Positions 1 to 11,101 of a DNA stretch of 64,000 nt are shown here, in pieces (position 1 is the stretch's first letter; each line of letters starts with the position of its first letter). The notes beneath the pieces were generated by a model that was given only the letters and a program-made list of their open reading frames with translations, was not told the origin of the DNA and searched no databases. The position numbers and the translations under genes are program-made. The DNA is from Cohnella baijiui (GTDB lineage: Bacteria > Bacillota > Bacilli > Paenibacillales > Paenibacillaceae): positions 1-64,000 of the forward strand of contig NZ_JAJFOW010000032.1 in the NCBI RefSeq assembly GCF_020731285.1. Direction: 5' to 3'.

Positions 1-100
1 CCCGCGCTCCCGGTACTCCGCTGAAATAGGGAACAAAATGTTCCTTATTCCCCCGTGCTCCCGCTATTCCGCCAAAATTGTCTATAGGTTCAAGCGCGCT
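1..100. repeat. Two tandem ~51-bp imperfect repeat units at the window edge
   Basis: CCCGCGCTCCCG at 1-12 recurs as CCCGTGCTCCCG at 52-63, followed in both units by a CTCCGC/TTCCGC block. Unit one also holds an inverted repeat, GGAACA (30-35) and TGTTCC (39-44) around AAA. The array is cut by the window start, so its real size is unknown. No gene is seen here. The ~51-bp step resembles the arrays at 36.4 and 50.8 kb, though the motifs differ. Confidence 0.45.
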
Positions 101-111
101 TGAGGCCTTGT

Positions 112-426
112 TTAGGCGATGCTGTGTTCTTTGTTGGCTTGATCCAGCATGTCCTGCCAATTCTCGAAGTCCGTTTCTCTCTTCACGTGGCGGTCCAGGA
201 GCTCGCCGGCAATGTCGCGGACCTCGTCGAGCGTACGCGCCGTGAAGTTGCCCTTTGCTAGAAATGCCTGGAAGCTGTCGAAGGACGAGTGCTTGGTCAG
301 GAAGGACGCCGGAAACAAGGCTTCCAAGGTTACTTGCTGTGGATCGTTCTCGTTAGCGCTCTTGCCTTGAAGTTCTTGCAGCAGCGCTTCGAATGAGAGG
401 GGCTTATTTTTTTTCAGTTCGTTCAC
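112..426 (-). CDS. Small hypothetical protein
   Basis: A 104-residue acidic, soluble protein with no signal peptide or membrane segment. I do not recognise a family. It looks helical and is rich in Glu, Asp, Gln and Leu. The first in-frame start is GTG at 426-424, but the Shine-Dalgarno-like AGGAGTGA overlaps that codon. A CTG at 417-415 lies at a more normal distance from it, so the true start may be a rare CTG giving a 101-residue product. Codon use matches the neighbours. The next gene downstream on this strand is outside the window. Confidence 0.55.
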   Translation of the reverse strand: MNELKKNKPLSFEALLQELQGKSANENDPQQVTLEALFPASFLTKHSSFDSFQAFLAKGNFTARTLDEVRDIAGELLDRHVKRETDFENWQDMLDQANKEHSIA

Positions 427-1305
427 TCCTGAGTATAAAGGGATTACCTATTATGTTAGCACAAGACCTTCCGAATGCCTAATCCTAAAAGCGATCGAAC
501 CCAAAACTGGGCATGCTACGCAATAGTTGGAATCAAGGATCGCGCGTTTGCAGAATTGTGCATAATTATTCACCTTTTCGGCGAAACGGCTGCCGTTTCT
601 CCCGCGGCCGATCCGCCTCGGGGCGGCTTGCTCCGGAAGCATCCGGCCGGCGCACAAGACGAATCGTTGCCCGCCGATCGGGTTCCGAGGCTTCGATCGA
701 ACGCGGGGGCGAGCTCGGCGGGATCGGCGTCGAAGGGGACCGAACGCTTCGATCGGAGCGAGCGGACCCGACCGCACTGGCGGGCGATAAGCCGGTTTTT
801 CGATCTCGCTGCAGCCGTCTTCGCGGGTCTGTACTCGCGGCTTCCGGCCAAGCCGGAGCGGGACTGCGTTCCGGGGCATGCTGCGCCGAATGCAGGCTGT
901 ACTCGGCGCATGATCGAGATGCATGGGGCGCAGCGCCGCGACACGGAAAGCCGGTACGGAAGGCGTAAAGAGAACGGAAAACGTTCCTAAGCTCGTCTAA
1001 CGCGTAGCCGCGCTAAAGCAAAACAATCATTATCGGCTCCATAAAAATATTAAATTGCCATAAAACGCGCGATGGTGTTAAAATGATATAATAATTTGAA
1101 TGAATAATTATTAGTTTTCGACGGAATTTCCGCCGGTCTCTCGCACCATCGGTTCATTCCTCGCCGTACAGACGATGATGTCCCTTTCTTTCATTTCCCT
1201 TAGGGTACCGGATCTCGGACCCAGTCGCATCCGCCCGACGATGGCCGACCGTCGTCCCCAAGCTCATCGATAACCACATTTTTCTTATAGAAAGGTTGCG
1301 CTTCA
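427..1305. other. Long intergenic region before glutamate synthase
   Basis: About 880 bases without a convincing gene. The part from about 580 to 990 is very GC-rich and open in several frames on both strands, but the translations are low-complexity Arg/Ser/Ala-rich and lack usable ribosome binding sites. From about 1010 the composition turns AT-rich. The last 170 bases before the glutamate synthase gene probably form its 5' leader; no known riboswitch was recognised there. Confidence 0.5.
1055..1084 (+). promoter_or_regulatory. Probable promoter for glutamate synthase
   Basis: TTGCCA (1055-1060) and TAAAAT (1079-1084) are separated by 18 bases in an AT-rich stretch, with a perfect TATAAT just downstream at 1087-1092. 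It would give a leader of roughly 210 bases before the gene at 1306. Confidence 0.4.
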
Positions 1306-5910
<4,605 letters not shown>

Positions 5911-5920
5911 CATTTTTACT

Positions 5921-5968
5921 AAAACCGAACATTCCATCCCGAGTAGGGGAGGGGGATGTTCGGTTTTT
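5921..5968 (+). terminator. Rho-independent terminator after gltB
   Basis: A perfect 12-bp stem pairs AAAACCGAACAT (5921-5932) with ATGTTCGGTTTT (5956-5967), ending in a T run. It closes the gltB transcript and separates it from the peptide region. Confidence 0.9.
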
Positions 5969-6067
5969 ATATGGCTTCTGGCTATTTCGGGATAAAATGA
6001 CAAAAATAATGAATAAATAGTACCGGTTCGTCCCTATGATCCGACATCCTTCTTGCTACCAATCATT

Positions 6068-6073
6068 TATAAT
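6068..6073 (+). promoter_or_regulatory. Possible -10 box for the small ORF at 6108
   Basis: A perfect TATAAT lies 35 bases upstream of the small ORF. No good -35 box is visible at the right spacing. Confidence 0.3.
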
Positions 6074-6107
6074 TTTGGTATCTTTGAGAGAGAGGGTTGG
6101 AGTGGGA

Positions 6108-6278
6108 ATGGTGAGGGGCAAGGGGAATGGTTCTTTTCGAGATCAATCGGTACTGGAAATCGATATCGTCAAAATTCTGGATCAGCTGGGCTTAGACAAA
6201 GAATCAGGTCTGGCAGCGCTCAAAAAGCCGGATGTACATAACGCCCCTATGAATCTCAAGCCGGATCTCCGAGACTAG
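6108..6278 (+). CDS. Possible small protein, unknown
   Basis: A 56-codon ORF starting with ATG after TTGGAG at a spacing of about 5 bases. The product is charged, without signal or membrane segment; its middle could form an amphipathic helix (VLEIDIVKILDQLGL). I do not recognise it. A TATAAT box sits upstream. It precedes the orphan peptide promoter and is not obviously part of that operon. It may be a real small gene or a chance ORF in a leader region. Confidence 0.3.
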   Translation: MVRGKGNGSFRDQSVLEIDIVKILDQLGLDKESGLAALKKPDVHNAPMNLKPDLRD

Positions 6279-6289
6279 AAATAAACCTT

Positions 6290-6318
6290 TTGACAGGGAT
6301 ACATGGGTATGATAACCT
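6290..6318 (+). promoter_or_regulatory. Promoter of the orphan peptide/GNAT operon
   Basis: TTGACA (6290-6295) is a perfect -35 box, with TAACCT (6313-6318) as a weak -10 at 17 bases. A degenerate operator-like GATAC-N4-GTATG (6298-6311) lies between them, at the same place relative to the -35 as the operators at 7803 and 9310. The weak -10 fits a promoter needing regulation. Confidence 0.5.
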
Positions 6319-6331
6319 ATGACTAGCCGAT

Positions 6332-6350
6332 ATGATACATATTGTATCAT
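6332..6350. promoter_or_regulatory. Operator-like palindrome (GATAC-N5-GTATC), orphan peptide
   Basis: A perfect inverted repeat, ATGATACA-TAT-TGTATCAT, 42 bases before the peptide start. Its core GATACATATTGTATC (6334-6348) matches the motif at 7837, 9310, 9345 and 25749. It is placed to act as a repressor site just downstream of the promoter. Confidence 0.7.
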
Positions 6351-6391
6351 CGAGGTGGGAATATCAGTCCTGTCGACGGGTGGTGAACGTG

Positions 6392-6532
6392 TTGAAGAAG
6401 GAATGGGAAGCTCCGGCGTTGGAAGTGCTCGACGTGAGTATGACGATGAAGGGTCCTGGCCACAATTGGCCGCCTCATCACCCGCATCCGCACCCGACTC
6501 CTACTCCGGATCCGGGTGGTACGGATTCGTAG
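6392..6532 (+). CDS. Orphan lasso-type precursor with His/Pro-rich core
   Basis: A 46-residue peptide. The TTG start at 6392 is chosen because GGTGGTGA lies 5 bases upstream and because it aligns the leader with the lasso precursor at 27779: 15 of 19 leader residues are identical (APALE, LDV and the terminal MTM are shared). Thr sits at leader position -2, as in lasso precursors. The 27-residue core begins KGPGHNWPPHH and ends GGTDS. It has 9 Pro, 5 His and one Lys (core position 1). Positions 7, 8 and 9 are Trp, Pro and Pro, so it lacks the Asp/Glu needed to close a lasso ring. The C-terminal Asp-Ser resembles paeninodin. The next gene is a GNAT acyltransferase. Inference: a leader-dependent peptide matured in trans by the lasso enzymes or by the GNAT. 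Alternative: a decayed paralogue. Confidence 0.75.
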   Translation: MKKEWEAPALEVLDVSMTMKGPGHNWPPHHPHPHPTPTPDPGGTDS

Positions 6533-6568
6533 GACCGGTCTAAACTGGAAGCGCTTCATTCAAACGGG

Positions 6569-6610
6569 AAGTCCTTATCTCTCGATACAGAAGGTAAGGA
6601 CTTCTTGTTT
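6569..6610 (+). terminator. Attenuator hairpin between orphan peptide and GNAT
   Basis: AAGTCCTTA (6569-6577) pairs perfectly with TAAGGACTT (6595-6603), followed by CTTGTTTT. The weak T run suggests partial termination, giving more peptide than acyltransferase mRNA. A similar hairpin follows the lasso precursor at 27983. Confidence 0.65.
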
Positions 6611-6631
6611 TCCAAAAGGAGCTGACGAGCC

Positions 6632-7204
6632 TTGTACGAGCTGGTCCGTACGCCACGCCAGCAAAAGCAATTTCGACGGACTTGGGAATACTTTTGCCAG
6701 AAAAACAATTGGTACAACGATCCCTACGCCGCCAACGGCATCCGGTATCATTTGATCCGTCCTCGCGTTTCGCTGTGGAGCCGACGAAAGGTGATCGGAA
6801 CGATCGAATTCATTCCTTACGATCCGTCGAATCCGTACAGTACGGTCGAGGGACCGCACAAATGCCGATTTTCGGAGTATGAAGACGTTCGCCAGCACCA
6901 AGAGCGGACTTGGGAGATCGACAAGCTGTGCATTCATGAGGACTATCAGAGGAAAGGATATTTCGAGGCGTTCGCGGCGATATTCTTCGAGCATGCCGTG
7001 CGCTACCGGCCCAAGTATTACCTGGCGCTGATCGAGAAGAAGTTTTACCGGATGCTGCGGATTTCTTTCGGACTTCATCTGGAACAGCGCGGCAACCCGC
7101 TGCCATGCGACACGACGGAGTTGATCCCGGTCTTGTTTCATATGGAAAGCTTCGTGCCGGAGCTGGAACGGAAGTGGATTCGGCGTCAGCCGCAACAACA
7201 ATAA
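6632..7204 (+). CDS. GNAT-type N-acyltransferase
   Basis: A 190-residue protein with a GNAT acyl-CoA/acyl-carrier fold. The best-conserved part is WEIDKLCIHEDYQRKGYFE, with QRKGYF matching the Q/RxxGxG/A pyrophosphate-binding loop. The WEI-DKLCI strand and overall size recall N-acyl amino acid synthases and acyl-homoserine-lactone synthases more than small acetyltransferases; that resemblance is by eye. The start is TTG at 6632 behind AAAAGGAGCTGA. It lies about 100 bases after the orphan peptide gene on the same strand with no visible promoter between, only an attenuator. Inference: it acylates the peptide, perhaps on the single core Lys. It could instead act on an unrelated small molecule. 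Confidence 0.75.
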   Translation: MYELVRTPRQQKQFRRTWEYFCQKNNWYNDPYAANGIRYHLIRPRVSLWSRRKVIGTIEFIPYDPSNPYSTVEGPHKCRFSEYEDVRQHQERTWEIDKLCIHEDYQRKGYFEAFAAIFFEHAVRYRPKYYLALIEKKFYRMLRISFGLHLEQRGNPLPCDTTELIPVLFHMESFVPELERKWIRRQPQQQ

Positions 7205-7206
7205 GA

Positions 7207-7235
7207 GCGATTGGCCGCCTGCAGGCGCCAATCGC
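7207..7235. terminator. Hairpin between convergent GNAT and XRE genes
   Basis: GCGATTGG (7207-7214) pairs with CCAATCGC (7228-7235). It sits between convergent genes and could end transcripts from either side, although neither side has a clean T run. Confidence 0.5.
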
Positions 7236-7240
7236 CCGTA

Positions 7241-7612
7241 TCAAGTGCCCATCGCGCGGTCTGCGCGAATGAAGGCGATAAATCTCCTGGCCTCCTCCGG
7301 CGTCAGCTTGCGCCCGTCGATCGTTAGCGCAAACCGCTCCAACAGCTCCGCGTCCGACAGTTCCAGCTGTTCCACAAAATGCCGGACATCTTCATCGAGC
7401 GTGGCCGTCGGCGAGTGCGTCCTCCCTACCAGGTAATCCAACGTTACCCCGAAAATATCCGCGACCTTGGACAAGGTCTCCGTATCGGGTTCCCTTCGAT
7501 TTTTTTCGTAATGGGACAAAGCCGCTCGCGAGATGCCAAGAGATGCTGACAGCTGTTCTTGCGTCCATCCGCGCTGCTCTCTTAGGAGTGCGATACGGCT
7601 GCCGATGTTCAT
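7241..7612 (-). CDS. XRE-family transcriptional regulator
   Basis: A 123-residue DNA-binding protein. Residues 5-60 form a Cro/C1-type helix-turn-helix (SRIALLREQRGWTQEQLSAS, then ISRAALSHYEKNRREP), followed by a 60-residue helical tail with LTPEEARRFIAFIRADRA, a tail common in Bacillales XRE proteins that probably dimerises. ATG start preceded by GGGGGGAAA. It is convergent with the GNAT gene and divergent from the PilZ operon, whose promoter carries two GATAC-N5-GTATC sites. Inference: it is the nearest candidate reader of that operator, but nothing in the sequence proves this. Two GATACGCTT half-sites upstream (7653 and 7731) could serve autoregulation. Confidence 0.88.
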   Translation of the reverse strand: MNIGSRIALLREQRGWTQEQLSASLGISRAALSHYEKNRREPDTETLSKVADIFGVTLDYLVGRTHSPTATLDEDVRHFVEQLELSDAELLERFALTIDGRKLTPEEARRFIAFIRADRAMGT

Positions 7613-7794
7613 CGTGATTTCCCCCCATTCTTTTTAGTTCAATTTTAATATGGATACGCTTTAAATGCATTGATTGCGACGAAACGTCGCATTTTAGTAT
7701 GGATTTCCGATCCTCAGTATAGGCTAAAAGATACGCTTATATCCATAAAAGCTTAGATTTGCTTAGAATTGTGTCGATACAGGAAGTTTTTGTA

Positions 7795-7821
7795 TTGACA
7801 ATGATACGTAATGTATATAAT
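7795..7821 (+). promoter_or_regulatory. Promoter of the PilZ/phosphatase operon
   Basis: Perfect TTGACA (7795-7800) and perfect TATAAT (7816-7821) at a short 15-base spacing. An operator copy, GATACGTAATGTATA (7803-7817), fills the space between them and overlaps the -10. Confidence 0.7.
7803..7817. promoter_or_regulatory. Operator copy 1 of the PilZ operon
   Basis: GATAC-GTAAT-GTATA, one mismatch from the GATAC-N5-GTATC consensus. It starts 2 bases after the -35 box, the same placement as at 9310. Confidence 0.6.
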
Positions 7822-7836
7822 CTGAAGAAGCGAAAC

Positions 7837-7851
7837 GATACAATGAGTATC
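7837..7851. promoter_or_regulatory. Operator copy 2 of the PilZ operon
   Basis: Perfect GATAC-AATGA-GTATC, centred 34 bases downstream of copy 1 and immediately before the ribosome binding site. Two sites about 35 bases apart also occur at 9310 and 9345. Confidence 0.7.
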
Positions 7852-7868
7852 ATAAGAGGGGATTCCCT

Positions 7869-8351
7869 ATGGACAAGATGGACGACCTCCACGAAGGCTC
7901 ATCACGGAAATACGTGCGCACGGAACTGCACGAGGGCGTTATCGCCGAGATGAATCTGCTGCGCGTCGACGATCGGATCGTAACCTCCAACACGTGCAAA
8001 GTTCTCGTTACTAATCTTAGTCCCGGAGGATTGCGATTTATGACACCTCTGCATCTCAAATCGGAGGTTCGCTGGCAAGTTTCGCTGAGATTCCGGCTCG
8101 AAGGTACCGATCTGGATGTCCGCGGCGAGATTCGATGGAGTCAAATGAACCAGGACCAATGGTGGAGCTACGGGGTGGAGGCTGACCCCGAAGAGTCGTA
8201 CATGCGGTCGAAGATCATCCGGGCGCTGAATCGGCGGCTGCTGCGCATGTACCCGCAGACGTCCAAGTTTCACGAGATGTACGGCAGGGCTTACGACGTT
8301 CAGGCGTTCGGTACCGGCGAGTTTATGCTCAAGGTGATCCAGGATGATTGA
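7869..8351 (+). CDS. PilZ-domain protein (c-di-GMP effector)
   Basis: A 160-residue cytoplasmic protein with a PilZ domain over about residues 12-115. Both parts of the c-di-GMP binding signature are present: RKYVR (Arg13, Arg17; RxxxR) and NLSPGG (Asn49-Gly54; [D/N]xSxxG). The C-terminal 45 residues are unassigned. GAGGGGATTCC precedes the ATG. The stop overlaps the start of the next gene, a CpsB-type phosphatase, by 8 bases, so the two are translationally coupled. Inference: it links c-di-GMP to surface polymer production, perhaps by acting on the phosphatase or the exopolysaccharide machinery downstream. Confidence 0.88.
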   Translation: MDKMDDLHEGSSRKYVRTELHEGVIAEMNLLRVDDRIVTSNTCKVLVTNLSPGGLRFMTPLHLKSEVRWQVSLRFRLEGTDLDVRGEIRWSQMNQDQWWSYGVEADPEESYMRSKIIRALNRRLLRMYPQTSKFHEMYGRAYDVQAFGTGEFMLKVIQDD

Positions 8352-9117
8352 CACCCACTGCCATATTTTGCCGATGTGCGACGATGGTCCCGGCAACTGG
8401 CATCAAGCGCTGGAGCTCGCCAAGCGGGCGAGCGCCCAAGGCATTACCACTATCGTCGCCACGCCGCATCATCGCAAAGGCAATTACTATAACGGTGCCG
8501 GCCAAATCGCTTATCTCGTCCAGCGAATGAACGAACGGTTGCGTGAAGCCGGCATTCCGATCCATGTCGTTCCGGGTCAGGAATATCATCTTACTTCCGC
8601 CCTCCGGGACGATTACGCGTCGCAGGAGCTGCAGACGATCGGCCATACGCGATACCTGCTCATCGAACTGTCGTCCCGACTATCCCCCAGAAATCTGCAA
8701 GCGTCTATTCGGTTCCTCAAAGACATGAACATCCTTCCCGTGATCGTGCATCCGGAAAGGTTCGCCCCCTTTATCGAGAACCCTTCGCATATCTACAAGC
8801 TGGTCAACGAAGGCGTGTACATGCAATTGACAGCCGGATCGTTGGTCGGACAATTCGGATCCGACGTCCAGCGCACCGCCCGCTTGATCGCCGTCCGCAA
8901 CTGGGCGCATTTGTTGGCTTCGGACGCCCATGACTTGAGCAAGAGAGGATTCCGTCTGCGGGAAGGCTTCCAGCTTCTGGAGGAGTGGTGCGGAACGGAG
9001 ACGGCCGATCGGTTCAAGCGGAACGCGATGCTGGCCGTCAACGGAAAATCGCTCATTGCCGGCGTTCCGGCAAACCCCCATCCGAAACGCCGCTGGCTGC
9101 AGTTTTTTTCAGTGTAA
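8344..9117 (+). CDS. CpsB/YwqE-type tyrosine-protein phosphatase
   Basis: A 257-residue PHP-fold metal-dependent phosphatase. The N-terminal metal motif is DTHCHILP (His5, His7), followed by CDDGP and VATPHH. Later conserved blocks are VVPGQEYH, IVHPER (near residue 139) and LASDAHD (near residue 196), all typical of CpsB/CapC/YwqE enzymes that dephosphorylate the capsule tyrosine kinase. Its kinase is almost certainly the product at 10144. Length is normal for the family. It is coupled to the PilZ gene by an 8-base overlap. Confidence 0.92.
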   Translation: MIDTHCHILPMCDDGPGNWHQALELAKRASAQGITTIVATPHHRKGNYYNGAGQIAYLVQRMNERLREAGIPIHVVPGQEYHLTSALRDDYASQELQTIGHTRYLLIELSSRLSPRNLQASIRFLKDMNILPVIVHPERFAPFIENPSHIYKLVNEGVYMQLTAGSLVGQFGSDVQRTARLIAVRNWAHLLASDAHDLSKRGFRLREGFQLLEEWCGTETADRFKRNAMLAVNGKSLIAGVPANPHPKRRWLQFFSV

Positions 9118-9129
9118 GGAACGGGACGA

Positions 9130-9151
9130 GGCTTTTGCGAAAGCCGGTTTT
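9130..9151 (+). terminator. Weak terminator after the phosphatase gene
   Basis: GGCTTT-TGCG-AAAGCC (9130-9145) followed by GGTTTTG. Short stem and weak T run. Confidence 0.4.
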
Positions 9152-9302
9152 GAATCACATCGGCAGCGGCCTTTGCAACGCAACGCGCGTGCAAAGGTCG
9201 TTTTCCATCGTTCCGGACAAGTCGGGAAGGTTCGCGGTATCGCTTACAAAATTAGACAGCGGTTTCATCTGCGATTCGTACATGAAATTGTGATGAAAAG
9301 TA

Positions 9303-9331
9303 TTGACACGATACAATTCGTATCTTAAAGT
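9303..9331 (+). promoter_or_regulatory. Promoter of the exopolysaccharide operon
   Basis: Perfect TTGACA (9303-9308) and TAAAGT (9326-9331) with 17 bases between. The operator GATACAATTCGTATC lies entirely in the spacer. Confidence 0.7.
9310..9324. promoter_or_regulatory. Operator copy 1 of the exopolysaccharide operon
   Basis: Perfect GATAC-AATTC-GTATC inside the promoter spacer, where a bound protein would block RNA polymerase. Confidence 0.72.
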
Positions 9332-9344
9332 GAACGATATAAGT

Positions 9345-9359
9345 GATACAAATTGTATC
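9345..9359. promoter_or_regulatory. Operator copy 2 of the exopolysaccharide operon
   Basis: Perfect GATAC-AAATT-GTATC, centred 35 bases downstream of copy 1. Confidence 0.72.
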
Positions 9360-9416
9360 TAACGAGGCGTGTAAAGGATGCGCAGATCACTCAAGTTCGT
9401 ACTGGAGGATGGAATC

Positions 9417-10166
9417 GTGGAGCTCAAACAATACCTGAAAATCATCCGCAAAAAGCTTTGGCTCATCGCTTTAATCGTGGTCGTCGTTTGCGTGCTGGTC
9501 GGCGTAAAGAGTTATGTCTTCACCACGCCGCTCTACCAGGCCAACGCCAAAATCATCGTCAATCAGGTGTCCAAATCCGGCGGCTCGGCGACCGTGAACT
9601 ATAGCGACGTCCAGACCAATATCATGCTGATCAACTCGTACAAGGAAATTATCAGATCGGCGGCGATCTTGAATAAAGTCGTCGAAACGTATCCCGATCT
9701 GAAGGCTTCTCCCCGGGAGATGGCAAGCAATATTTCCGTCTCCTCCGCCAACAACTCCCAAGTGATGAACTTGACTTATGTGGATACCTCGTACCGGGAA
9801 GCCGCCAAAAAGGTGAACGCCATCGCGAGCGTCTTCAAAGATCAGATTCCTTCGATCATGAAAGTCGACAACATCACCATCCTCAACCAAGCCGAGGAGA
9901 ACGCCTCGGGCAGCCCGATCAACACCAATCCCATCGTGACTCTCCTAATCGGATTCGTCGTCTCGATCATGCTCGCGCTCGGACTTGTCTTTCTCCTGGA
10001 TTATCTGGATCAGACCTACAAGACGGAAGCGGAACTGGAGGAGGACCTGGGCTTGCCCGTTCTTGCCAGCGTAACTCGCATCAAAAAGTCGGACAGCAAA
10101 CGATCGAGAACGACAAAAAACGAAAAGGTGGGCGAAGGCGCTTATGTTACGTCAGTCAACCAATAA
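9417..10166 (+). CDS. Polysaccharide co-polymerase / kinase adaptor (Wzz-like)
   Basis: A 249-residue membrane protein that controls chain length and activates the partner tyrosine kinase. A transmembrane helix at about residues 15-40 (IALIVVVVCVLVGVKSYVF) and a second near residues 185-205 flank an extracytoplasmic Wzz domain. The Pro-rich join NTNPIVTLLIGF is typical. GTG at 9417 is preferred as start because GGAGGA lies 7 bases upstream; an in-frame ATG at 9378 has its AAGG immediately adjacent. The stop overlaps the kinase start by 23 bases. It is the first gene of the operon behind the GATAC operators. Confidence 0.92.
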   Translation: MELKQYLKIIRKKLWLIALIVVVVCVLVGVKSYVFTTPLYQANAKIIVNQVSKSGGSATVNYSDVQTNIMLINSYKEIIRSAAILNKVVETYPDLKASPREMASNISVSSANNSQVMNLTYVDTSYREAAKKVNAIASVFKDQIPSIMKVDNITILNQAEENASGSPINTNPIVTLLIGFVVSIMLALGLVFLLDYLDQTYKTEAELEEDLGLPVLASVTRIKKSDSKRSRTTKNEKVGEGAYVTSVNQ

Positions 10167-10824
10167 AGGGAATGTCATTTCGCTGCTCAATCCCAGTTCC
10201 CCGATCTCCGAAGTGTATAAGACGCTGCGGACGAACGTCCAATTCTCTTCGATCGATACGCCGTTCAAGACGATCATGGCGACATCGGCCATCAAGGGCG
10301 AAGGGAAGACGACGACCGTCAGCAACCTTGCGGTGGCTTACGCCCAAGAAGGGAAAAAAGTCATCCTGATCGATTGCGATCTGCGGTCGCCCTCCATTCA
10401 TCAAGTGTTCTCCCAAAGCAATCACGCCGGACTTACGAATATTCTGGCCAACCAAAACCAGTGGCAAGAGGTCGTCCGCGATACGACGATCGATACCCTC
10501 TCCCTGCTCACGAGCGGCCCGATTCCGCCCAATCCCGCGGAGCTGCTCGCATCGCGACGAATGCAGTCGCTGATTGAGGAGTTGAAGCAGCATTACGACA
10601 TGATTTTCTTCGACGTTCCTCCGGTGCTCGCCGTGACGGACAGTCTGGTCGTCAGCGCGCTTAGCGACGGCGTAATCCTGGTCGTGAACGCCGGCAAGGT
10701 CGACAAGGAACTGGTCAGGAAGACGAAAGCCAGCCTGGAACACGTCAACGCGCGGCTCATCGGCGTCGTCCTCAACCGGATCAACCGAAGCGAGCGAAAG
10801 GCGGCTTTGCAGTACTACGATTAA
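10144..10824 (+). CDS. CpsD/YwqD-type tyrosine-protein kinase
   Basis: A 226-residue BY-kinase. Walker A is KGEGKTTT with Lys55, Walker A' is VILIDCDLR and Walker B is MIFFDVPP. The C-terminal autophosphorylation cluster is short, with only two adjacent Tyr (QYYD). It works with the membrane adaptor encoded just upstream, as separate adaptor and kinase chains are usual in Bacillota. Its likely phosphatase is the product at 8344. It probably regulates polymer assembly and sugar-nucleotide dehydrogenase activity (see 23820). Confidence 0.94.
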   Translation: MLRQSTNKGNVISLLNPSSPISEVYKTLRTNVQFSSIDTPFKTIMATSAIKGEGKTTTVSNLAVAYAQEGKKVILIDCDLRSPSIHQVFSQSNHAGLTNILANQNQWQEVVRDTTIDTLSLLTSGPIPPNPAELLASRRMQSLIEELKQHYDMIFFDVPPVLAVTDSLVVSALSDGVILVVNAGKVDKELVRKTKASLEHVNARLIGVVLNRINRSERKAALQYYD

Positions 10825-10850
10825 TCGATCGTTCTTGTTTTTCCCATGTA

Positions 10851-10972
10851 TAGGTAATGTCTACTGCACCTTTATCACCGTAGGCACTCGGTCACGCTGT
10901 GGGTCGGCGACCTTAGACGTTTATCGTCAAGGGTGTGACGTGAGGTTGGGTTTAATGCCCTCCTACTGAAAA
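10851..10972 (+). ncRNA. Probable EAR/epsC-type antitermination RNA
   Basis: The spacer between the tyrosine kinase and galU contains nested helices: GTAGG with CCTAC, GTCAC with GTGAC, and hairpins GGTC-GGC-GACC, GACG-TTTAT-CGTC and GGG-N7-CCC. The position is that of the EAR element of B. subtilis, which lies between epsB (tyrosine kinase) and epsC and lets RNA polymerase read through terminators inside the exopolysaccharide operon. Two strong hairpin terminators lie inside this operon, at 10976 and 14698, as that mechanism requires. Assignment rests on position and fold, not on a covariance search. Confidence 0.55.
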
Positions 10973-10975
10973 GCC

Positions 10976-11037
10976 GAGCTACGTTTTTTAACCTGTGCGG
11001 CTTGACATGCGGATTAAAAAACGTAGCTCGTTTTTTT
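10976..11037 (+). terminator. Strong intra-operon terminator before galU
   Basis: A perfect 16-bp stem pairs 10976-10991 with 11014-11029, followed by G and seven T (11031-11037). It directly follows the structured RNA, so it is either the end of a short transcript or the first terminator overcome by it. Confidence 0.9.
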
Positions 11038-11101
11038 AGTTCAATGAAAACGCCAGAAACGGAGTGTAGAGAAAAAAATCAGGATAGGATGTGAGGTCGA
11101 C

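Noticed and set aside
475-990. Overlapping open frames of 124-171 codons in the GC-rich gap
   Set aside because: Low-complexity Arg/Ser/Ala translations on both strands, no good start signals, no recognisable family.
10851-11037. c-di-GMP riboswitch in front of galU
   Set aside because: No GEMM-I or GEMM-II conserved core is visible; position and helices suit an EAR-type RNA better.
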